A stretch of 64,000 bases of DNA. Source: Streptomyces anulatus (GTDB lineage Bacteria; Actinomycetota; Actinomycetes; Streptomycetales; Streptomycetaceae). The first letter of the stretch is position 1. The number at the start of each line of letters is the position of its first letter. This document shows positions 9,267 through 19,898 of the stretch, piece after piece. Both the position numbers and the translations under genes were made by a program. The stretch spans positions 248,001 through 312,000 of the forward strand of contig NZ_JOEZ01000016.1 in the NCBI RefSeq assembly GCF_000721175.1, given 5' to 3'. The notes below the pieces were generated by a model. The model saw nothing but the letters and a program-made list of their open reading frames with translations. It was not told the DNA's origin and did not search any database.

Positions 9267-9563
9267 CCGGCCCGTACCGGCCTACGGCGTCGGACTGTTC
9301 GGGGTGCTGAAGAGCAAGAGCTCGCCGGGTCCGGCGGAGGCGGTCTGGATGGCCGGAGGCAGGTCACCGAAGGGCTGAGGCGTCCTGGAGCCGGCGGCGA
9401 GCCGCCAGGAGTCCGGGTGCTCTCTCCGTGCCGGCCGAGGTGACTCGTGGACCGCACGCGGACGAGCCAATCGCGCGGTTGTCCTTCCAGGAGGCGGACA
9501 GTCGTCCTCATGTCCCGGTCGCAAGGGCCCATGCGCTCCTTCGGACGGGAGGCGGCCATACGA
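9267..9563. other. Convergent intergenic spacer
   Basis: About 300 bases lie between the MetS-like gene (plus strand) and the hairpin that closes the minus-strand biosynthetic operon. I see no conserved ORF or RNA signature. A short GC-rich repeat, ACCGGCCCGTACCGGCC, directly after the MetS stop may act as a weak terminator for the plus strand. Confidence 0.4.
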
Positions 9564-9596
9564 GAGGCGGCCCCGGTCAGTGTCCGGGGCCGCCTC
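9564..9596 (-). terminator. Strong hairpin ending the amidinotransferase operon
   Basis: A perfect 13-bp inverted repeat (GAGGCGGCCCCGG and its complement) with a 7-base loop. It lies 12 bases beyond the stop of the 31-codon ORF at 9609, in the direction of minus-strand transcription. There is no U-tract, as is usual in Streptomyces, and it may work in both directions. Confidence 0.75.
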
Positions 9597-9608
9597 CGTT
9601 GGTGTCGG

Positions 9609-9704
9609 TCAGTCGGACAGCGGGTCCGCGTAGGCCTTGGCGTCGCTGCGACGGATTCGCCGTGTGCGCCCCTGGCCGAGGTGCTTCGGAAATCCGACTG
9701 CCAT
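9609..9704 (-). CDS. Putative 31-residue basic small protein
   Basis: Directly downstream of the amidinotransferase (31 bases after its stop) and directly before the hairpin terminator is an ATG-started ORF of 31 codons beginning MAVGFPKHLGQGRTRRIRRS and ending AYADPLSD. It would be on the amidinotransferase transcript. Codon third positions are GC-rich as in neighbouring genes, and six of the first 19 residues are Lys/Arg. The ribosome site is weak (AGCGGG). I recognise no family. It could be a real operon-encoded peptide or chance; its snug fit between gene and terminator is the main argument. Confidence 0.35.
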   Translation of the reverse strand: MAVGFPKHLGQGRTRRIRRSDAKAYADPLSD

Positions 9705-9735
9705 GGTGCCCGCTGTTCGCGTTCGGGTGGAGCGG

Positions 9736-10878
9736 TCAGAACAGCGGCTCGTACTGGAGGGAGGGGAAGTAGTCCTGCTTGTCGCCGTCACGGTGGATGT
9801 CCCACGTGGCGCAGTGGAGGGAGCCGCCGTACTCGAAGACGTTGCGGAACGGGATCGGGAAGACCTCGAAACCGAACGAGGAGAGAAGGTCCTGGAGGGG
9901 CTTCTCCTGTTCCTCGCAGATGACCTTGGTCGGCGAGATGCTCAGCACGTTCATCGAGAGCCACTTCGACGACTGGCAGTACATCGGCATCTCGTCGTTG
10001 GTCAGGACGGGCTGGGGCACATCGACCAGTTGCCAGTCGTTGTCGAGGAACATCTTCTCCTCGCCCTCGCGCAAAGGCCGTTCCGGGTTGGTGAGGATCA
10101 GGCCGGGGCGCAGCGGCACGAAGGTGCAGTCGATGTGCGACGGGAAGAAGTCCAGCGGGAAGTGCACGGGGTGGACGCGGAAGCCGCGGGGTTCCAGGTG
10201 GCGCTTGAGCCAGTGGATGCCCGCCCGGTTGGTGGTCATCGACTCCTGGACCAGGATGTCGCGGCCCAGCCGGCTCATGTCGGCGGCGTCGAAGACCACC
10301 TCGTCCTGGTTGATGCAGAACTCGAACGAGTGCATCTTCGCGTGGCGCTTCTCCAGCGGCCAGTCCCAGAAATCCTCGCGGTACATGCCGTCCTTCATCG
10401 ACGGCTTGGGCGCGGTCGTCCATCCCACCCGCGGGTCGGCGTTCCAGTACTCGTAGACCAGCTTGCGGTAGGGCTGGTACTCGAAGTAGCGGGCCCGGCG
10501 CGACATGGTCGCCTCGATGATCTCGTTACCCATGGTGATCATCACGTCGCGCGGGCAGACGGCGCAGTACTGGTTCTCGACCTCGAAGTCGGGGGTGGTG
10601 ACCGGGGCGGAGAAGTCGTGCGTCTCGGGGCGGCGTACGGTCACGCCCTGGGATTCCAGAAGCGCGGCGAGACCGGCGAGTTCCTCGTTGGCCAGATCGA
10701 TGGCCTCCTTGGACTTCGGGCCCGTCGGGAACGGCTTGTCGGGAGCGTTGCGTATCGCGGGCCGGCTGCCTGGCTCGGCCGGTTCGAAGCAGGCGTTGTC
10801 GGCGGAGCCGACCACCATTTCCCGGAGGGTGTCCCACTCGTTCCATGAGTTGACGGCCGGGGGGAAGTCGTTCGGCAT
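9736..10878 (-). CDS. Amidinotransferase (arginine:glycine amidinotransferase family)
   Basis: A 380-residue guanidino-group-modifying enzyme that moves an amidino group from Arg to an amine acceptor through a Cys-amidino intermediate. The fold's catalytic set is visible: an Asp in VVFDAADMSRLG (about residue 200), His in FPSHIDCTFVPLRPG (about 248) and the nucleophilic Cys in GGSLHCATWDIHR (about 356). The length equals that of glycine and inosamine-phosphate amidinotransferases. In natural-product clusters such enzymes make guanidinoacetate-type starters or guanidinylate an amine side chain. It is last of the minus-strand set NRPS-MbtH-amidinotransferase (45 bases after mbtH), with AGGTGG 6 bases before its ATG. 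The acceptor cannot be told from sequence. Confidence 0.92.
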   Translation of the reverse strand: MPNDFPPAVNSWNEWDTLREMVVGSADNACFEPAEPGSRPAIRNAPDKPFPTGPKSKEAIDLANEELAGLAALLESQGVTVRRPETHDFSAPVTTPDFEVENQYCAVCPRDVMITMGNEIIEATMSRRARYFEYQPYRKLVYEYWNADPRVGWTTAPKPSMKDGMYREDFWDWPLEKRHAKMHSFEFCINQDEVVFDAADMSRLGRDILVQESMTTNRAGIHWLKRHLEPRGFRVHPVHFPLDFFPSHIDCTFVPLRPGLILTNPERPLREGEEKMFLDNDWQLVDVPQPVLTNDEMPMYCQSSKWLSMNVLSISPTKVICEEQEKPLQDLLSSFGFEVFPIPFRNVFEYGGSLHCATWDIHRDGDKQDYFPSLQYEPLF

Positions 10879-10923
10879 GTACAGCCACCTATCTCTGCCG
10901 GAGCATTCGATGAGCGAAACGGG

Positions 10924-11133
10924 TCAGGCCGCGTCGGCCGCGGCGAGCGAGGCGGGCCGGATGTCGGTCCAGTTCTCCTCGATGTAGTCGAGGCAGGCCT
11001 GCCGGGCGCTGTCCGACACAGCCACGTCCCAGCCGGCCGGGACCTCGACGAACGCGGGCCACAGGCAGTGCTGACGCTCGTCGTTGACGAGCACGTGGAA
11101 GGTGCCGTCCTCGTTGTCGAAAGGGTTCGTCAT
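10924..11133 (-). CDS. MbtH-like NRPS chaperone
   Basis: A 69-residue MbtH family protein that binds and activates NRPS adenylation domains. It carries the expected pattern: NPFDNEDGTFHVLVNDERQHCLWP at the N-terminus, with the Trp-Pro pair, then the conserved VPAGW and an ENWTDIRP end. The usual NxExQ-S-LWP motif reads NDERQHCLWP here. It lies 60 bases after the stop of the large minus-strand NRPS and would be co-transcribed with it. The other NRPS genes in the window have no MbtH of their own, so it may serve all of them. Confidence 0.96.
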   Translation of the reverse strand: MTNPFDNEDGTFHVLVNDERQHCLWPAFVEVPAGWDVAVSDSARQACLDYIEENWTDIRPASLAAADAA

Positions 11134-11193
11134 GGTTTCAGTCTTTCTGTACTCAGGGTTCGTCCCGGGCTGGCTCCGGGCTTTGCGTGGGCA

Positions 11194-14100
11194 TCAGGTG
11201 AGTGCGGTGCCGAGGGCGCGGGCGGTACGGCAGCGGAAGACGGCCTCCACGTCCACGGGCCGTCCCAGCTCCGTCTCGATCCGGCCCGCCAGACGCAGGG
11301 CCGTCAGGGAGTCGCAGCCGAGTTCGAACACATCTTCGTCCGCGCTGACGAAGTCGCGTCCGAGTACCTCCGCGATCAGCTCGCACATCATCTGCTGCCC
11401 CGGTCCGGCCGGTGGCGCGGGAGTGTGTTCCAGGAACCGGCCCGTCGGGAGGGCCAGCGCTCCGGGCAGCTCGATCAGCAGTTCCCGTAGACGATCGGCC
11501 ACCTGCTGCCCGAGTGGTGCGTCGAACAGGTCCGGGCGGTAGCTGATCTCCAGCTCCAGCTGCCGGCCGGGTGCGGCCATCAGCTTGAGCGGATAGTGGT
11601 AGGCGTCGTGGCCGACGACGTCCGTCAGCCGCAAGCCGTTGTCCGGACCGCTCGGCAGGGTCTCGGCGGTCGGGAAGTTCTCGAAGACGACGCAGCTGTC
11701 GAACAGGGTCCCCAGTCCCACCGTCCGCTGGATGTCGCTCAGCGGGAGGTAGTGGTACTCGAGAAGTTCGGCGTGCTCGCCCTGGAGCCGTTCGAGCAGT
11801 TCGGCCACCGGCTCGGCCGGGTCGAGACGCACCCGTACCGGCACCGTGTTGATGAACACCCCCACCATCTCCTCGACGCCGGGGAGTTCGGCCACCCTGC
11901 CCGAGACCGTGGCCCCGAAGGTGATGTCCAACTGCCCGGTCCGCCGGTGCAGGCACAGCGCCCACGCGACCCGGACCAGGGTGTTGAGCGTGACACCGTG
12001 ACGGCGCGATATGTCGAGCAGCGCGGACGTCTCCGTCTCGGAGAGGGCGACGGTGATCCGCTCCGGAAGGACGCGTATCCGCGCGGTGTCCGTGCCGGGG
12101 CAGCTCAGCGCGGGTTCCTTCAGTCCCGCCAGCGCCTCCAGCCAGGCTGTACGCGCCTTTTCGCGGTCCTGTTCGGCCAGCCATCGCAGATAGTCGGGGT
12201 AGTGACCGGGTGCGGGCAGCCCGCTCGCGGCGCCGTGGTCGTAGAGAGCGAGCAGGTCGCGCAGCAGCAGCGAAGTGGTCCAGCCGTCCACCAGCAGGTG
12301 GTGCATGGTCAGTACGATCTGCTGCCGGTCTTCGCCCAGGCCGACCAGGGTGCAGCGCATCAACGGCGGGGTGGCCGGGTCGAAGCGCCGCCGCCGGTCG
12401 GCCTCCAGCACCGCCGCCAGCCTGTCGGCCTGCTCGCGCGGGTCGAGGCCGGCCAGGTCATGCGTGTGCCAAGGCATGGCCGTCCGCTCCGGGATCACCT
12501 GCACCGGCTCCCCCGACCGCTTCTGCAGGAAGGCTGCCCGCAGCATCGGGTGCCGTCCCAGAAGAGCGTCGCAGGCGTCCCGGAACCGCTCGGCGTGGAG
12601 CGTGCCCCTTACCTCCAACGAGATCTGCACGTTGTAGACATCGAGGTCCCGGCTGTCGTACCGGGCGTGGAAGAGCAGCCCCTCCTGGAGCGGCGTCATC
12701 GGCAGGGCCTGGACGACGGGCAGGCCGATACGGGCGCCGAGACCGGCGAGCTCGGTGTCATGCCGGTCGAGCGGTTCTCCGCCCAGTGGCCCGCCCTCGC
12801 GTGGGAGGGCGGGCGTGATGGTCTGCCGCGGGACGATGGCCTCCATGCTCGTCCCGTGCTCCACCAGCGCGCGCAGGGCCGCGAACCAGAGCCGGCCCAG
12901 CTCGGTGACGTCCTGGTCGGAGAGGAGCCGGCGGGCCCACAGCCAGTTGGTGACCAGGCGTGGCCCTTCCGCGCCGTCGCTGACCGCGGCGGTCAGTTCG
13001 ACGACGTGCGCCATGGGCATACGGGGGTCGGCCCCGAGGGGCAGTACGTCCGACTCGGGCGCCACGCTCCAGTCGGTGGTACCCGCACCACCCTGTCTCC
13101 CGAGGTAGTTGTACCCGATCTGGGGTGCGGGGCGGGCCGCCAGCTCGGCGGCTGTCTCCTGGTTCAGGTAGCGCAGCAGACCGAAGCCGGCGCCACGCCG
13201 GGGGATGGCTTCGAACTGGGCGGCGACCCGGCGCACGGCCTCGCCGAGGCGTGCCCCGGCCGGATCGTCGTCCGGCGCCCAGTCGGCGATCCTGGCGTCG
13301 ACGCGTACCGGGTACAGCGTGGTCAGCCAGCCGACCGTGCCGGACAGGTCGACGTCCTCGGATATCTGTTCGCGGCCGTGGCCCTCGACGTCGATCAGTA
13401 CGGCCGTGCTGTCGCCGTCACCGGGCGAGCGGTCACGTCGCCAGGCGGCGACGGCCACCGCGAGAGCGGTGAGCAGGACCTCGTTCGTGTGTGTGCCGAA
13501 GACGGCGGGCACGGTCGTGAGCAGGGGGGCGGTCAGCTCCGGCGGAAGGGTGAGGGAGAGTTCACCGGCCGTCGCGTAGACGTCCTGCGACGGGGAGAGC
13601 TCCACGTCGGCGAGCCTGCCGTCACCCGGCCCCTGTCCTCCGCTCAGAGTCCGCCGCCAGTGGGGCAGTTCGCCCCTCAGAGCGGGTGCTTCCGCTGCCG
13701 CGCGGAGCAGCAGGCTCCACTCCCGCATCGAGAACGGCACCGGGCCGGTCTCCGGGACGGCACCCGCTGCCAGGTCCTGCCAGACGCCGTACAGGTCGGT
13801 CAGCAGGATGTGCCAGGAGACCGCGTCGACGGCCAGGTGGTGGACGGTGACGAGCAGTCTGCCCTGAGCGCCCTCGCCTGCGTCGAACCAGGTGACCCGC
13901 AGCATGGCGCCGGCGCGCGGGGCGAGAGCGTCGGCGTCCTCCCGGGCGCAGGCGGCGATCCGCAGACGGACGCCTTCCGGGGCCAGACCCACGACATCCA
14001 CCCGGCGTACCGCGCTCCGCAACCTCGCCGGGTCCACCGGGTCCAGCGTCAGCGTCCCGTCCTCCCGGAGGCGGGCGCGCAGTGACTGATGCCGCTCGGC

Positions 14101-17100
14101 GACAGCCCGTACGGCGGCGGCCAGCCGGTCGGCGTCGAGTGCGGCCGGTACCCGGAGCAGTGTCGACTGGTGGTACGCGTCGGACGTTCCGCCCTGCTCC
14201 CGCAGCCAGAGCATGATCGGTGTGGCGGGGATCACGTCCGCCGGCCAGTTCGCCGTCGGGTCCCCCGCGCCGGAGTCGCCCTCCGCGGTGTCCGCCGTGC
14301 CCGTCGGGCTCACCACGAGGAAGGCGGCGAGGGCGCTCGCGGTGCGGTGGGTGAATATGTGCTTCGGGGTCAGGTGGAAGCCCGCGGCGCGGGCGCGGAC
14401 GACGAGTTGGATGGCGGTGATGGAGTCGCCGCCGAGGGTGAAGAAGTCGTCCGTCGCCACGGCGCCGTCCACGCCGAGGACCTGGTTGAACAATTCGACG
14501 AGGACGGCCTCGACGCTCTCGTCCCGCGCCTGGTCCCGCCGCTGCCGCTGCCCGGACTCGCGCGTCTCGTCCGGGGCCGGCAGCGCAGCCCGGTCCACCT
14601 TGCCGTTCGGGCTCATCGGCAGTGCGGGCAGGGTGACGAACGCCGAGGGGACCATGTTCGCGGGCAGTCGCGCCCCGATCCGGTCCGCCAGCGTGGCCAG
14701 GTCCGCGGACGGGCCGACCGCCGGTACGACGTACGCCACCAGCCGCTCGGTCCCGTGCCGGTCCTCCCGTACGACTGCCGCGGCCTGTGCGACGGCGGGA
14801 TCGGCCGCGACGACGGTCTCCACCTCGCCCAGTTCGATCCGGAAGCCGCGGACCTTGACCTGGTCGTCGGACCGGCCGCGGTAGACCATGATGCCGTCAG
14901 GCCGCCAGCAGGCGATGTCACCGGTGCGGTACATCCGGGAGCCGGGCGCGCCGAACGGGTCGGCGACGAAGCGGGTCGCGGAGAGCCCGGGCCGGTTGAC
15001 GTAACCGCGGGCGAGTACGTCACCGCCGATGTACAGCTCGGCGGGGACGCCCGCCGGGACGGGACGCAGGAAACCGTCCAGGAGATAGACGCGGGCGTCG
15101 GGGACCGGACGGCCGATCGGCACCGCACCCCCCGGCAGCGGATCGCCGGGTGCCAGGCGGTACTCCATGCATCCCACGGTGGCCTCCGTGGGTCCGTACT
15201 CGTTCACGACGGTCACGCCCGGGTGGGCCTCGCGCCACTGTGCCAGCGCCTCGCCGTTCAGCTGTTCACCGCCCAGGACCAGTTCCCCGGTCGGTGAGTA
15301 CCAGTCGGACGACGCGGTCAGCACCGGCAGGTGGCTGGGCGTCGCCTTGACGAAGGTGGGCGGCGGGGTGGCGTCGGCAGGGGCGTCGAAGTCCTCCAGG
15401 TCGACGATGCGCACCAGGCCGCCGGAGGTCAGCGGGCCGAAGATGCCGGTGACGGTGAGGTCGAAAGAGGGCGGTGAGTGCACCAGCGCCTGTCCGGCGA
15501 GGCCGGGATAGGCGGCGCGGGCGAAGGCGAGATAGCTGTCGACCGTGCGGTGCTCGACGGCGACGCCCTTGGGCCGGCCGGTCGATCCCGAGGTGTAGAT
15601 GACGTACGCGGCGTCCGCGAGCCGCAGCGGCGCGCCGCGTTCGCCGTCCTCCACGCGGTGCCCGGGCAGCAGCTCCAGCTCGTCCCTGACGGCGGGGTCG
15701 GCGATCGGGACGACCGACGGGTGCGTGATGAGCGCCGGGCGGGTGGTGCCGGCGCAGACGACGACGGAGGGGGAGGCGTCGTCGAGCATGAACGAGATGC
15801 GTTCGGCGGGATAGGAGGGGTCGACCGGCAGGTATCCGGCTCCCGCCTTCAGCGTGCCGAGCAGCGCCACGATCAGGTCCATACCGCGCGGCAGCGCCAC
15901 GGCGACGAAGTCGCCGGGCTTCACCCCGCGGGCCAGCAGCAGCCGGGCCAGCCGGTTCGCCGCCGCGTCGAGCCGGCGGTAGCTGAGCGACCGCTCCCCG
16001 TCCGCCACGGCCGGTGCGTCGGGTGTGGCGCGCACCTGGTCCTCGAACCGCTGGGTGAGTGTCGCCGGTACGCGGGCGGGAACCTTCCCGGACTCCGCTC
16101 GTCGGCCTCCCCACCCGGCGATCACCTGCTCCCGCTCCTCGCGGGTCAGCAGCGGAACGGCGGCGACCGGCGTCGTGGGCCTCTCGGCGAAGGTGTCGAG
16201 CAGCAGCCGCAGCCGGGACCCGATCAGTTCGATGCGCTCGGCATCGAACAGGTCCGTGCGGTAGTTGAGTTCGAGCCGCAGGTTGGGGCCGGGGACGGCG
16301 AAGACACTCAGGGGGTAGTGAGTCGATCCGGTGATCTCCTGCTGTCCGGCCGCTTCCTTGTCCCCTTCCAGCAGAGTCACCCGCAGGCCGGCCGGACCGT
16401 CCTGTACGGCCTCCCAGTCGAAGGGCGCGTTGCCGAAGCCGGCGGAGGTGTCGAAGAGCGCGCCGAGCCCGGCCAGCCGCTGCACCTCGGTCAGCCCCAG
16501 GTGGTGGTGCGGGGCGAGGGCCGCCTGTTCGTCCTGGATCCGGGCGAAGAGGGCGGCCATCGACTCCTCGGGGGCGATCCGCACCCGGACCGGGACCGCG
16601 TTCATGAGCAGGCCCACGACCGAGTCGACCCCGGGGAGCTGTGGCGGGCGGCCGTGCACGGTCTGGCCGAAGACCACGTCGTTGCGCCCTGTCAGCAGGG
16701 AGAGGAGCAATGACCAGGCGCCCTGTACGACGGTGTTGAGCGTGAGGCCGTGCTGCCGGGCGGTCGCCGTCAGCGCTTCCGTCGCCTGCTCGGGCAGCGT
16801 CACGAAGGCCAGCCCGGGCATCGTCTCCGCGAGGGGCGCGCCGGGGGCGACGAGTGTCGGTTCGTCCAGACCGTGCAGGGCGTCCCGCCATGCCTGTTCC
16901 GCGGCGGGCCGGTCCTGGCGGGAGAGCCACCTGAGGAAGTCCGAGAAGGGGGTGAGGGGGCCGAGCCCGGTGTCGTCGGCGTCGCTCCGGTAGAACGCGA
17001 GCAGGTCCTGGAGTACGAGTGGCAGAGACCAGCCATCCAGCAGGATGTGATGATATGTCATGACGAAGGCGTGGCGGTCGGGTGCCAGCCGGATCAGCGC

Positions 17101-17490
17101 GAACCGCATCAGCGGTGGCGCCGCCATCTCGAAGCGGCGCAGCCGCTCGCCCTCGAGGAAGGCCAGCAGCCTCGCCCGGCCTTCGGACTCGGACTCCGCC
17201 GACAGGTCGAGCTCCGTCCACGGTGTGTCCACGACGCGGCGCACCAACTGCACGGGTTTCCCGTTGGCGCGCAGCCGGAAGCCGGCCCGCAGGACGGCAT
17301 GGCGCCGGAGCGTGGCGGCGCAGGCCGCGCGCAGCCGCTCCGCCGAGATGTCCCCGGTCAGCTCGAAGCCGGCCTGGATGTTGTAGACGTCCACAGTCTC
17401 GGAGTCGTACAGCGCGTGGAAGAGCATGCCCTCCTGCAGCGGCGTGAGGGGCAGCGCCATCTCGATCGGCGACTCTGTCGCTTCGTTCAC
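11194..17490 (-). CDS. Nonribosomal peptide synthetase, C-A(Asn-like)-PCP-E-C-PCP
   Basis: A 2098-residue NRPS from a GTG start. Domains: condensation (HHILLDGWS near residue 148), adenylation ([11 protein letters not shown] near 635; SPNGKVD near 963), carrier (LGGDSI near 1022), epimerisation ([10 protein letters not shown] near 1220, followed by [17 protein letters not shown] and GYNYLGR), a second condensation domain (HHLLVDGWT near 1733) and a C-terminal carrier ([11 protein letters not shown] near 2059). The adenylation pocket read from the motifs is D-L-T-K-V-G-E-V-G-K, which belongs to the Asn/Asp class (Asn more likely), so the first module should deliver D-Asn or a derivative. The last module has no adenylation domain, so its carrier must be loaded in trans. 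There is no thioesterase or other release domain. MbtH and the amidinotransferase follow in the operon. Confidence 0.95.
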   Translation of the reverse strand: MNEATESPIEMALPLTPLQEGMLFHALYDSETVDVYNIQAGFELTGDISAERLRAACAATLRRHAVLRAGFRLRANGKPVQLVRRVVDTPWTELDLSAESESEGRARLLAFLEGERLRRFEMAAPPLMRFALIRLAPDRHAFVMTYHHILLDGWSLPLVLQDLLAFYRSDADDTGLGPLTPFSDFLRWLSRQDRPAAEQAWRDALHGLDEPTLVAPGAPLAETMPGLAFVTLPEQATEALTATARQHGLTLNTVVQGAWSLLLSLLTGRNDVVFGQTVHGRPPQLPGVDSVVGLLMNAVPVRVRIAPEESMAALFARIQDEQAALAPHHHLGLTEVQRLAGLGALFDTSAGFGNAPFDWEAVQDGPAGLRVTLLEGDKEAAGQQEITGSTHYPLSVFAVPGPNLRLELNYRTDLFDAERIELIGSRLRLLLDTFAERPTTPVAAVPLLTREEREQVIAGWGGRRAESGKVPARVPATLTQRFEDQVRATPDAPAVADGERSLSYRRLDAAANRLARLLLARGVKPGDFVAVALPRGMDLIVALLGTLKAGAGYLPVDPSYPAERISFMLDDASPSVVVCAGTTRPALITHPSVVPIADPAVRDELELLPGHRVEDGERGAPLRLADAAYVIYTSGSTGRPKGVAVEHRTVDSYLAFARAAYPGLAGQALVHSPPSFDLTVTGIFGPLTSGGLVRIVDLEDFDAPADATPPPTFVKATPSHLPVLTASSDWYSPTGELVLGGEQLNGEALAQWREAHPGVTVVNEYGPTEATVGCMEYRLAPGDPLPGGAVPIGRPVPDARVYLLDGFLRPVPAGVPAELYIGGDVLARGYVNRPGLSATRFVADPFGAPGSRMYRTGDIACWRPDGIMVYRGRSDDQVKVRGFRIELGEVETVVAADPAVAQAAAVVREDRHGTERLVAYVVPAVGPSADLATLADRIGARLPANMVPSAFVTLPALPMSPNGKVDRAALPAPDETRESGQRQRRDQARDESVEAVLVELFNQVLGVDGAVATDDFFTLGGDSITAIQLVVRARAAGFHLTPKHIFTHRTASALAAFLVVSPTGTADTAEGDSGAGDPTANWPADVIPATPIMLWLREQGGTSDAYHQSTLLRVPAALDADRLAAAVRAVAERHQSLRARLREDGTLTLDPVDPARLRSAVRRVDVVGLAPEGVRLRIAACAREDADALAPRAGAMLRVTWFDAGEGAQGRLLVTVHHLAVDAVSWHILLTDLYGVWQDLAAGAVPETGPVPFSMREWSLLLRAAAEAPALRGELPHWRRTLSGGQGPGDGRLADVELSPSQDVYATAGELSLTLPPELTAPLLTTVPAVFGTHTNEVLLTALAVAVAAWRRDRSPGDGDSTAVLIDVEGHGREQISEDVDLSGTVGWLTTLYPVRVDARIADWAPDDDPAGARLGEAVRRVAAQFEAIPRRGAGFGLLRYLNQETAAELAARPAPQIGYNYLGRQGGAGTTDWSVAPESDVLPLGADPRMPMAHVVELTAAVSDGAEGPRLVTNWLWARRLLSDQDVTELGRLWFAALRALVEHGTSMEAIVPRQTITPALPREGGPLGGEPLDRHDTELAGLGARIGLPVVQALPMTPLQEGLLFHARYDSRDLDVYNVQISLEVRGTLHAERFRDACDALLGRHPMLRAAFLQKRSGEPVQVIPERTAMPWHTHDLAGLDPREQADRLAAVLEADRRRRFDPATPPLMRCTLVGLGEDRQQIVLTMHHLLVDGWTTSLLLRDLLALYDHGAASGLPAPGHYPDYLRWLAEQDREKARTAWLEALAGLKEPALSCPGTDTARIRVLPERITVALSETETSALLDISRRHGVTLNTLVRVAWALCLHRRTGQLDITFGATVSGRVAELPGVEEMVGVFINTVPVRVRLDPAEPVAELLERLQGEHAELLEYHYLPLSDIQRTVGLGTLFDSCVVFENFPTAETLPSGPDNGLRLTDVVGHDAYHYPLKLMAAPGRQLELEISYRPDLFDAPLGQQVADRLRELLIELPGALALPTGRFLEHTPAPPAGPGQQMMCELIAEVLGRDFVSADEDVFELGCDSLTALRLAGRIETELGRPVDVEAVFRCRTARALGTALT

Positions 17491-17722
17491 TGTGAGGTCT
17501 TCCCCGTGAGCGGTCGGTGTTGACAGTGGTGCGGCGGCGGGTGGTGTGGAACACGCTGACGCGGCCGACAGCGCGATGCTGCCGCACGGCCCGAGTGCGG
17601 GGACAGGCAGCCGACCGGCAGCTTCCCCGTCCGGCTCCCGCCCTTCGGCAGGGCCGTTCCGGCAGGTGCGCGGGCTCCTCCGCTGCCGCGTGAGCGACTC
17701 GGTGGCGCCGGGGCGGGGCCGG

Positions 17723-18529
17723 TCAGCGCAGCGCTGTCTCGAGGGCGTCGAGCGCCGCGGGTGCGCCGGTGAAGAGGTAGTCGTGCCCGCCGGGCAGCAG
17801 CCGGAGGGAGAACTCGCCCGCCGCGCAGTCCCGCCAGCGCTCCAGCTGCGCCTCGCTGATCAGTGGGTCGTCCGCACCGCCGAGGACGTGCAGTGGGTGG
17901 TCGACCCGCGCCGGCCCGGGGGCCAGGTAGGCCTCTGTGAGGGCGAGGTCGCGGCGGACCGTGCGCAGCGCGTACCGCAAGTACGCCGGGTAGCGGGTCA
18001 GTTCGGAAGGAATTCCGCCGAACCCGTCCAGCCAGGCGAGCAGCCCGGCGTCGTCCCGGTCCGACACGCGCCGACGCACCGGGGTGTGCGGCGACCGTGC
18101 CGCGGACACCAGCAGTGCGCGCGGCGGGGTCAGGCCGCGCCGCGCGATCCCGATGGCGATCTCATAGCCGAGCAGCGCGCCGAAACTGTGGCCGAAGATC
18201 GCGTACGGCAGGTCGAACTCGTCCGAGATGCCGTCGATCACGGCGTCGGCCAGCTCCTCCAGGGTGTCCGGCAGCGGATCGGCGCCGCGTACACCCCGGC
18301 CCGGCAGCTCCACCGTCGCGAGCTCCACGCCGGGGGGAGGGGCGAGGCGCCAGGGGGCGAACGAGGCCGCGCTGCCGCCCGCCTGCGGCAGACAGAACAG
18401 CCGCATCCGGGGTCGTGGTGCGCTGACCCGGCCCACGATCCAGGGACAGTCGGCGCGGGGAGCCGGTGCGCTCGGCGAGCCGGACGAGCTCCCTGAGCAG
18501 GTGGGTGGTGCGGCGGCAGTCATGCGCAT
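17723..18529 (-). CDS. Type II thioesterase
   Basis: A 268-residue alpha/beta hydrolase of the RifR/SrfAD family, which clears stalled or wrong acyl groups from NRPS carriers. Motifs are [17 protein letters not shown] near the start of the domain, VELPGRG, the nucleophile elbow GHSFG (about residue 115), GADDPLI with the acid, and the His of PGGHDYLF near the end. The first about 30 residues are low complexity, so the true start may be one of the Met codons close to 18529 or later. It sits 232 bases upstream of the big NRPS on the same strand. With no integrated TE domain in the window, a releasing role for this or the second thioesterase (35864) is possible. Confidence 0.9.
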   Translation of the reverse strand: MRMTAAAPPTCSGSSSGSPSAPAPRADCPWIVGRVSAPRPRMRLFCLPQAGGSAASFAPWRLAPPPGVELATVELPGRGVRGADPLPDTLEELADAVIDGISDEFDLPYAIFGHSFGALLGYEIAIGIARRGLTPPRALLVSAARSPHTPVRRRVSDRDDAGLLAWLDGFGGIPSELTRYPAYLRYALRTVRRDLALTEAYLAPGPARVDHPLHVLGGADDPLISEAQLERWRDCAAGEFSLRLLPGGHDYLFTGAPAALDALETALR

Positions 18530-18737
18530 CCCGCCCCTTCGGTCGGCCGGCGGTCATCCGGGGCGGCAGCCCCTGCCGGTCATCATGGTTCGGCGGGTGG
18601 CAGCGGGACCAGGCACGGGGACCGGCAACCGGTCTGCCGCCAAGTTGCCCCGCGGGTGCCTGGAGAGCGATTCCGCGGCGCGCCAGACTCCACGACCGTC
18701 AGTCCTGTTCCGTGCCCGAGGGGTGGACCGTAATCCA

Positions 18738-19805
18738 ATGACCACAGTTCCAGGCTCGGTGACCGGCTTGGCGGCCGCTCCTGGTGGGTCGGCCGCCACG
18801 ACCGACTCGGCCGAATCGACCTTCTTCACACTGGATACCGTCACCGCGGACCTCATGGAGGTCGACGCGATGTTCAAGGCATGCTTGAACTGGGACTACG
18901 GCAAACGTGACAGCCGGGTGTGGAACCTCTACGAGAAGAACAAGCTCTCGCAGTGGAACGCCACCACCGACATCGACTGGGACTACGACATCCGGTTCGG
19001 ATCCGAGATGACGGAGGAGAGCGGGGGGAGACTCGCGTCCTTCGTCGTCGGCGAGGGCAGTCCCGTGCCCCGCGAACTGCTGACGCAGTTCCGCTGGCAG
19101 TACCAGTCGTGGATGTGCAGCCAGTTCCTGCACGGCGAGCAGGGCGCGCTGGTGACCACGGCCCGGCTGGTCGAGACGGTGCCGGACATGGATGCCAAGA
19201 CCTACGCGGCCTCGCAGGTCGCCGACGAGGCGCGGCATGTCGAGGCGTTCGCCCGCTATGTCGACGAGAAGCTGGGCGATTCCTACCCGATCAATCCGGG
19301 GCTCAAGACGCTGTTGCACGATCTGCTGTCGGAATCCCGGTGGGACATCGTCTACCTCGGCATGCAGGTGGTCGTGGAGGGTCTGGCGATCACCGCGCTG
19401 CGGCTCGCGAGCAGCGGCTTCGGGGACCCGGTGATCCGCCAGATCACCAAGATGGTCGCGAGCGACGAGGCCCGGCACATCGCCTTCGGGGTCACCGCGC
19501 TCACCGGCATGTACGGGCAGGTGACCTCCGCCGAGCTGCGTGAGCGGGAGGACTTCCTGCTGGAGGCCATCCAGCTGATGTCGCGCCGGTTCATGCTGCG
19601 CGAGGTCTGGGAGCGGATGGACCTCGACGTGGAGAAGGGGCTGCTGTTCGCCCGGACGAACCCGATGATGGCCACCTACCGGCAGATGCTGTTCCAGCAG
19701 GTGATCCATGTCCTGCGGCAGCTCGGCATGCTCTCGGACCGGGTCAAGAGCCTGCTGCTGGCCGAGAACCTGGTGCGTCCCGAGATCATGGCGGCGACGC
19801 GCTGA
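18738..19805 (+). CDS. Ferritin-like diiron oxygenase
   Basis: A 355-residue helical protein with two matching iron-binding repeats, each E-x29-E-x2-H: Glu134 in HGEQGAL with DEARHVEAF (Glu164, His167), and Glu214 in VVVEGLA with DEARHIAFG (Glu244, His247). This duplicated spacing is the carboxylate-bridged diiron signature shared by ribonucleotide reductase R2-like and AurF-like oxygenases. In an NRPS cluster such enzymes hydroxylate, desaturate or N-oxygenate a carrier-bound or free substrate; which reaction occurs here is not visible. The start at 18738 follows GAGGGGTGG about 11 bases upstream, and the first about 35 residues are Ser/Ala-rich and probably disordered. It is transcribed divergently from the thioesterase and ends at a strong convergent terminator. 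Confidence 0.85.
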   Translation: MTTVPGSVTGLAAAPGGSAATTDSAESTFFTLDTVTADLMEVDAMFKACLNWDYGKRDSRVWNLYEKNKLSQWNATTDIDWDYDIRFGSEMTEESGGRLASFVVGEGSPVPRELLTQFRWQYQSWMCSQFLHGEQGALVTTARLVETVPDMDAKTYAASQVADEARHVEAFARYVDEKLGDSYPINPGLKTLLHDLLSESRWDIVYLGMQVVVEGLAITALRLASSGFGDPVIRQITKMVASDEARHIAFGVTALTGMYGQVTSAELREREDFLLEAIQLMSRRFMLREVWERMDLDVEKGLLFARTNPMMATYRQMLFQQVIHVLRQLGMLSDRVKSLLLAENLVRPEIMAATR

Positions 19806-19828
19806 CCCCGGGCCCGTCCCTCGTCGCG

Positions 19829-19865
19829 CTGCTGCCGATGTCACCTCGGGTGACATCGGCAGCAG
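19829..19865. terminator. 17-bp perfect hairpin between convergent genes
   Basis: CTGCTGCCGATGTCACC pairs perfectly with its inverted copy across a 3-base loop (TCG). It lies 23 bases after the diiron gene's stop and just beyond the end of the facing membrane-protein gene, so it probably terminates both. Confidence 0.85.
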
Positions 19866-19898
19866 CGTTCTCACGTCCCTCGTCCGGCTTCTGCCGTC

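Noticed and set aside
11596..14085. 829-codon plus-strand ORF inside the large NRPS, and similar long antisense ORFs (4739-6871, 20990-23443, 25886-28810, 28752-31649)
   Set aside because: GC-rich frames open by codon bias opposite clear protein families; composition is Arg/Gly/His-rich with no domains.
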